The notes below the pieces were generated by a model. It did no database searches and was not told where the DNA came from. It worked only from the letters and a program-made list of their open reading frames with translations. 32,136 nucleotides of DNA. Source: Klebsiella pneumoniae (GTDB lineage Bacteria; Pseudomonadota; Gammaproteobacteria; Pseudomonadales; CAMAPQ01). A program made the position numbers and the translations under genes. Shown here in pieces: positions 27,651-32,136 of the stretch. Position 1 is the stretch's first letter; each line of letters starts with the position of its first letter. The stretch is from the NCBI GenBank assembly GCA_945860125.1, contig CAMAPQ010000027.1, positions 1-32,136 on the forward strand, read 5' to 3'.

Positions 27651-27777
27651 TATACCCTTCGTACTTGAAACCACGGCATTGTTGGCAGCTCTCATTCACC
27701 CCAATCACATAGTTTGTCTATGCTCATGGGGTTCACGCTCTTGCCGCCTCACCGTGATTCCAATTACTTTGGGTATA
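27651..27777 (-). repeat. Family B palindromic repeat, full length (B5)
   Basis: tatacccttcgtacttgaaaccacggcattgttggcagc...cctcaccgtgattccaattactttgggtata; 127 bp. Confidence 0.95.
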
Positions 27778-27816
27778 GAGTTAAGTCTGTAAAAAGTATG
27801 GTTGGAAAAAAACACA

Positions 27817-28725
27817 ATGACAAATATTGAAAATAAATATCTCAAGGAAAAAAAAGATAAAACGGAGTTTAACAAGCTACAAAAACGTTTAAGGCGAGAA
27901 GTGGGTACCGCTATTCATGATTTTAATATGATTGAAGAGGGCGACAAAGTGATGGTATGCCTCTCTGGTGGCAAAGACTCATATACGATGTTGGATATAT
28001 TACTGAGCTTACAAAAAGTAGCGCCAATTCATTTTGAAATTATTGCTGTTAATTTAGATCAAAAACAACCTGATTTTCCAGAGGGCATTTTGCCCGCCTA
28101 TTTAGCTAATCTTGGTGTAACTTTTAAAATTGTAGAAGAAGATACCTATAGCACGGTGAAAAGGGTGATTCCTGAAGGGAAAACGATGTGTTCACTATGC
28201 TCACGTTTGCGTCGCGGTATTTTATATCGCACAGCAGATGAGCTGGGTATAACTAAGATTGCGTTAGGGCATCATCGTGACGATATTATTGAAACCCTTT
28301 TTCTCAACTTGTTTTATGCTGGAAAACTTAAATCTATGCCAGCTAAATTATTAAGTGATGATGGGAAGCACATTGTTATTCGTCCTATGAGTTATTGTCG
28401 CGAGCAAGATATTGAGCGTTATTCAACGATGAAAGCCTTCCCAATTATTCCTTGTAACCTTTGTGGTTCTCAGAAAGGCTTGCAGCGACAAGTGATTAAA
28501 GAAATGTTGCAGGAATGGAATAGAAAAAATCCTGGGCGCATTGAAACTATTTTTAATGCTTTGCAGAATGTTGTGCCGTCTCATTTATTAGATCGTAAGC
28601 GTTATGCTTTTACTGAGTTAAAAGTCGGTGAGCCGCTTTTATCTGATCAATTAGAACCTGAAGATCAGTCGTGCGGGGTGCCTACTAATCATTATTTTGA
28701 TCGTCTTGATGTACTAACACTTTAG
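27817..28725 (+). CDS. ttcA: tRNA 2-thiocytidine(32) synthetase TtcA
   Basis: PP-loop [71 protein letters not shown]. Confidence 0.97.
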   Translation: MTNIENKYLKEKKDKTEFNKLQKRLRREVGTAIHDFNMIEEGDKVMVCLSGGKDSYTMLDILLSLQKVAPIHFEIIAVNLDQKQPDFPEGILPAYLANLGVTFKIVEEDTYSTVKRVIPEGKTMCSLCSRLRRGILYRTADELGITKIALGHHRDDIIETLFLNLFYAGKLKSMPAKLLSDDGKHIVIRPMSYCREQDIERYSTMKAFPIIPCNLCGSQKGLQRQVIKEMLQEWNRKNPGRIETIFNALQNVVPSHLLDRKRYAFTELKVGEPLLSDQLEPEDQSCGVPTNHYFDRLDVLTL

Positions 28726-28911
28726 CTTCATGTTCAGATTCGCGGAATATCAATTTTATTCTATTATTTAATATAGTCTTTTTACTTGTTCGAAAGTGTA
28801 TTGAATGTTGTCGTAAAAATATATCGTTTATGGCTTATTTTTAAGGCAATTTCGGATAAAAAAGAGCTTTTGTTAATTAGCTAAGATAAATAATTATTCT
28901 GTGGTGTCATA

Positions 28912-31560
28912 ATGGCCGTTAAGTTTGGAGCGTCAATTGGTGTTCAGCTTCTAAGATTTGTTTTTGGCTGCTATTTCATTGTGACTATTGTTGTTACGAC
29001 GATACAGCTATATCTAGAATATTCTAATGTTGAAAAGAACATAATTATAGAGTTGGATAATATTGGTAGGAGCTTTGAAAAAAGTTTAAGTGTTTCAATT
29101 TGGGCTTATGATTTAGAGACAATTCAATCAATTCTTGATGGCATTCAGAAAATAGAGATAGTAGCCGGTACAAAAGTTAAAGGTAAGACGGATGATGTAC
29201 AAAAATTTTCAGGATTATATCCGGATGAGAAAAACACGCTAAAGCTAAAAGAAAAAAGATCCTTTAATGAATTACAAGTGCAGGAAATTTTAGTCGTTGC
29301 CAATGGCAAACATGGGCCGTCAGTCGAGCATAGTCTGTATGAATATAAGCTCAGTATCAATTATATGGCCGAAGCTAAGAATTCTCTCAAGAATGAGGTG
29401 GGTGCTCTTTATATCTATGCGGATAAACACACCGTTATCAACAGATTTAAGGGCAGCTTGTTTTTGATAATAATTAACGCCGCGTTAAAGACCTTTAGCT
29501 TGTGGGTAATTTTTCTATTCTTTTCACGGCGGTTACTATCAGCCCCGCTTTTAAAGTTAACTAAAGCTACAGTTTCATTTTCATCGGATAAAGAATGTGA
29601 TAATGAATTACTTACACAGTTAAATGAATATGCGGTTTTAAAGCCCGAAAATGAATTAAAACAATTGACTAACAATTTTTTATCAATGCGCCATAAGATT
29701 CTCCATAAAATAAATCAGCTTAATAATCTTAATTTTTTGGCAATAACATTCACGCAAGCTGAGCATGAAATAGGCGTGTTTGATAAAGTTCACCGTATGC
29801 TTTTTGAGCTTTTGGGAGTGAGTGATATCGTTGTGCTTGATGAGAAGAGGCAGCCGATATTGTTTTTGGGAAAGATTAGTGAAGATTTATATAAAATTAT
29901 CTCGATAAAAGAGAATGATTTTTATTTGGATGTCCTTAGAGGGCAAGGCCAGATTTCTTACGTGCAAGGCAAAATTTCCGCTGCAGAAAATCTAAATAAG
30001 TTTATGCCGCTCCTTTATATTCCTATTTTTTATAATAATAAAATGAAAAATGAAATTTGGCTTAGCGGTAAAATTAATAAAGAAAATCTTCAACCAGATG
30101 AAACAATTTCTAATGAAAGTTTGAGCCTGTTGCAAGTTATTGCGCAAATGATTGCTGCAACGCTTTCAAATATTTATCAACGCAATCTCATAGAAGCACA
30201 CAATAAAACGCTTGAAAATCGCGTTGCTGAGCGCACATTAGCGCTTGAAGAGGCTAATAAAGAATTACGATATATAGCACTTCACGACACACTTACCAAA
30301 TTACCAAATCGAGCATTATTTAATGATCGGCTCACACAAACAATTGAATTAGCTCATCGAAATAATACACATTTTGCATTATTGAACATAGATGTAACCG
30401 ATTTTAAGAAAATCAATGATTCCTATGGGCATGATGCGGGAGATTTGGTTCTGATTGAAATTGGTAAGCGCCTTTCTAATGCATTGCGCAAGTGTGATAC
30501 GGTAGCCAGAATGGGCGGCGATGAGTTTGCTGGAATTCTCGTGGAGAGCCAATTCAATGATTCTTGTCCCGTAGCGGTAACCCGAATGCTGCTAATGATG
30601 GAGGATGCAATATCGCTAAATAAAAATGAGAGTGTTTTGGTAAGTATAAATATCGGAATTGCTATTTTTCCAGATCAAACGACTGATCTAAATATTTTGT
30701 TGAAATACGCAGATATCGCTATGTATAACGCTAAACGCGAAGGTCTTGGTTATGCGGTGTATGATCCCTCTAAGCTGGACCATGTATCTACTTCCGCCAT
30801 GATGGGTTTTGAGTTGGAAAAAGCACTGGATAAAGATGAGTTTTTTCTCCACTACCAACCTATTGTAAGTCTTAAATCAGGTCAGCTCATCTCAGTAGAA
30901 GCACTAATACGGTGGAATCACCCAGTAAAAGGGTTAATTCTCCCAGATGACTTTATTTATGTAGCAGAAAGAACGAATATTATAAAATCGCTTACGTATC
31001 TTGTGCTGAAAAAAGCTTGCCAACAGTATATCGCCTGGAAAAAAGAGGGATTTTTAACGCCCATTTCAATCAATGTTTCATCAAGAACGCTATCATCAAT
31101 AGAGTTCCCAGCTAAATTTGCTGCAATTGTTTCAGAGGCAGGCCTTGAGTGCAGTGTTTTCACTCTAGAAATTACAGAAGCGGCAGCTATGAAAAATTGT
31201 GCTCAGACATTGCAAAATATTGAAGAATTGACGCGATTAGGATTTAGTATGTCAATCGATGATTTTGGCACCGGGTATTCTTCTTTATCGTATCTTAATA
31301 CTCTCCCTGTAAAAGAAGTAAAAATGGACAAAAGTTTTCTATTATTTGAAAACAACAAAAATAGTTTGCTGGTTGTTGAGGGCATCATAAATTTAGCCCA
31401 TTCGTTAAATTTCCAAGTTATTGCAGAGGGTGTTGAAGATAAGAAAACATTGGAAATTCTTAGAGCTAAAGGATGTGATTCTGTTCAAGGATTTTATATA
31501 TGTAAACCAAATAATTCCGATGAAATTATAAGATGGCATAAAGACTTTATTGGCAAATGA
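28912..31560 (+). CDS. Membrane GGDEF-EAL protein with periplasmic sensor
   Basis: Two TM segments flanking a periplasmic region (IELDNIGRSFEKSLSVSIWAYDLETIQSIL); RKCD + GGDEF; EALIRW, NVSSRTL, EITEAA, DDFGTGYSSLSYL, VIAEGVE. Confidence 0.93.
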   Translation: MAVKFGASIGVQLLRFVFGCYFIVTIVVTTIQLYLEYSNVEKNIIIELDNIGRSFEKSLSVSIWAYDLETIQSILDGIQKIEIVAGTKVKGKTDDVQKFSGLYPDEKNTLKLKEKRSFNELQVQEILVVANGKHGPSVEHSLYEYKLSINYMAEAKNSLKNEVGALYIYADKHTVINRFKGSLFLIIINAALKTFSLWVIFLFFSRRLLSAPLLKLTKATVSFSSDKECDNELLTQLNEYAVLKPENELKQLTNNFLSMRHKILHKINQLNNLNFLAITFTQAEHEIGVFDKVHRMLFELLGVSDIVVLDEKRQPILFLGKISEDLYKIISIKENDFYLDVLRGQGQISYVQGKISAAENLNKFMPLLYIPIFYNNKMKNEIWLSGKINKENLQPDETISNESLSLLQVIAQMIAATLSNIYQRNLIEAHNKTLENRVAERTLALEEANKELRYIALHDTLTKLPNRALFNDRLTQTIELAHRNNTHFALLNIDVTDFKKINDSYGHDAGDLVLIEIGKRLSNALRKCDTVARMGGDEFAGILVESQFNDSCPVAVTRMLLMMEDAISLNKNESVLVSINIGIAIFPDQTTDLNILLKYADIAMYNAKREGLGYAVYDPSKLDHVSTSAMMGFELEKALDKDEFFLHYQPIVSLKSGQLISVEALIRWNHPVKGLILPDDFIYVAERTNIIKSLTYLVLKKACQQYIAWKKEGFLTPISINVSSRTLSSIEFPAKFAAIVSEAGLECSVFTLEITEAAAMKNCAQTLQNIEELTRLGFSMSIDDFGTGYSSLSYLNTLPVKEVKMDKSFLLFENNKNSLLVVEGIINLAHSLNFQVIAEGVEDKKTLEILRAKGCDSVQGFYICKPNNSDEIIRWHKDFIGK

Positions 31561-31712
31561 AAAGTACTTCTCTGAGTTTTACAGTTGAATTTAGTTGCGC
31601 TACGCTTAAATTATGTTCTTGTTAAAAATAAGAATGTGCATTGAATAAATAAAATGCTGCTCATTTTTTTCTGCAAATTTTTGTAAATAATAGAGAGAAG
31701 GAAGGATATTGT

Positions 31713-32136
31713 ATGAAAATAAAGGCATTTATTGTTGTTTTAGCCTTGCTGTTTTTATCTCCAATTCGAGCGGCGTTTGCTGATGAAATCACCATTGCGT
31801 CAGATCCATACTGCCCCTATCTTTGTGCTCCAGGAGAAAAACCAGGTTATATGGTTGAGATTGCCCAAGCCATTCTTGAAGTGAATGGCTATACGCTTAA
31901 CTATGTCAACATGCCATGGTCAAGAGCGCTTGCTGAAGCAAGTAGCGGAAATATCGACGGGGTGATAGGCACAGATGAAGTAGAAGCCCCTGGTTTTCTC
32001 TTCCCTGTTGCCTTTGGAGAAGCGGCTGATCATTTTTATGGCAGAAAGGGAGAAAAATGGCGATATAAAGGAATTAAGTCTTTAAAGTCAATACGATTGG
32101 GCGTTATTAAGGATTGGTCCTATGGAGATGCTATTG
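31713..32136 (+). CDS. Periplasmic amino-acid-binding-like (SBP_bac_3) protein, truncated by window end
   Basis: Not in the ORF track; RBS AGAAGGAAGGA then ATG; MKIKAFIVVLALLFLSPIRAAFADEITIASDPYCPYLCAPGEKPGYMVEIAQAILEVNGYTLNYVNMPWSRALAEASSGNIDGVIG, open to the window edge. Confidence 0.85.
   Translation, partial: MKIKAFIVVLALLFLSPIRAAFADEITIASDPYCPYLCAPGEKPGYMVEIAQAILEVNGYTLNYVNMPWSRALAEASSGNIDGVIGTDEVEAPGFLFPVAFGEAADHFYGRKGEKWRYKGIKSLKSIRLGVIKDWSYGDAI

Noticed and set aside
362-27777. Families A and B as a CRISPR array
   Set aside because: Copies are dispersed by kilobases, with terminal inverted repeats and no regular spacers or cas genes.

Overview
A 32 kb AT-rich gammaproteobacterial chromosomal window. 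No rRNA, tRNA, CRISPR array or complete transposase gene was seen. Well-supported housekeeping genes: rsmI, hldE, an HPRT-like/MTIP-like/epmC run, msrB, ttcA and a nitrate-type ABC transporter (SBP-permease-ATPase). The window is rich in c-di-GMP signalling: four GGDEF proteins, two with EAL. It includes a TonB-receptor / YfiR-like (DUF4154) / CHASE8-GGDEF module in which the receptor is frameshifted at a (GTTG)3 tract. A PspA/DUF350/DUF2491 membrane-stress operon (yjf-like) is also present. The most notable unexplained structure is two families of short palindromic MITE-like repeats. Family A is about 103 bp with TAGGACTTAYGCAAA ends. Family B is about 127 bp with TATACCC ends. They cluster together, abut stop codons, donate a ribosome-binding site and flank an orphan cheD. 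That CheD has Ser where the catalytic Cys is normally found. A kinase-fold protein of unknown function (667-2313) is a candidate lineage-specific or secreted enzyme. All family assignments come from reading motifs by eye; no database search was run.
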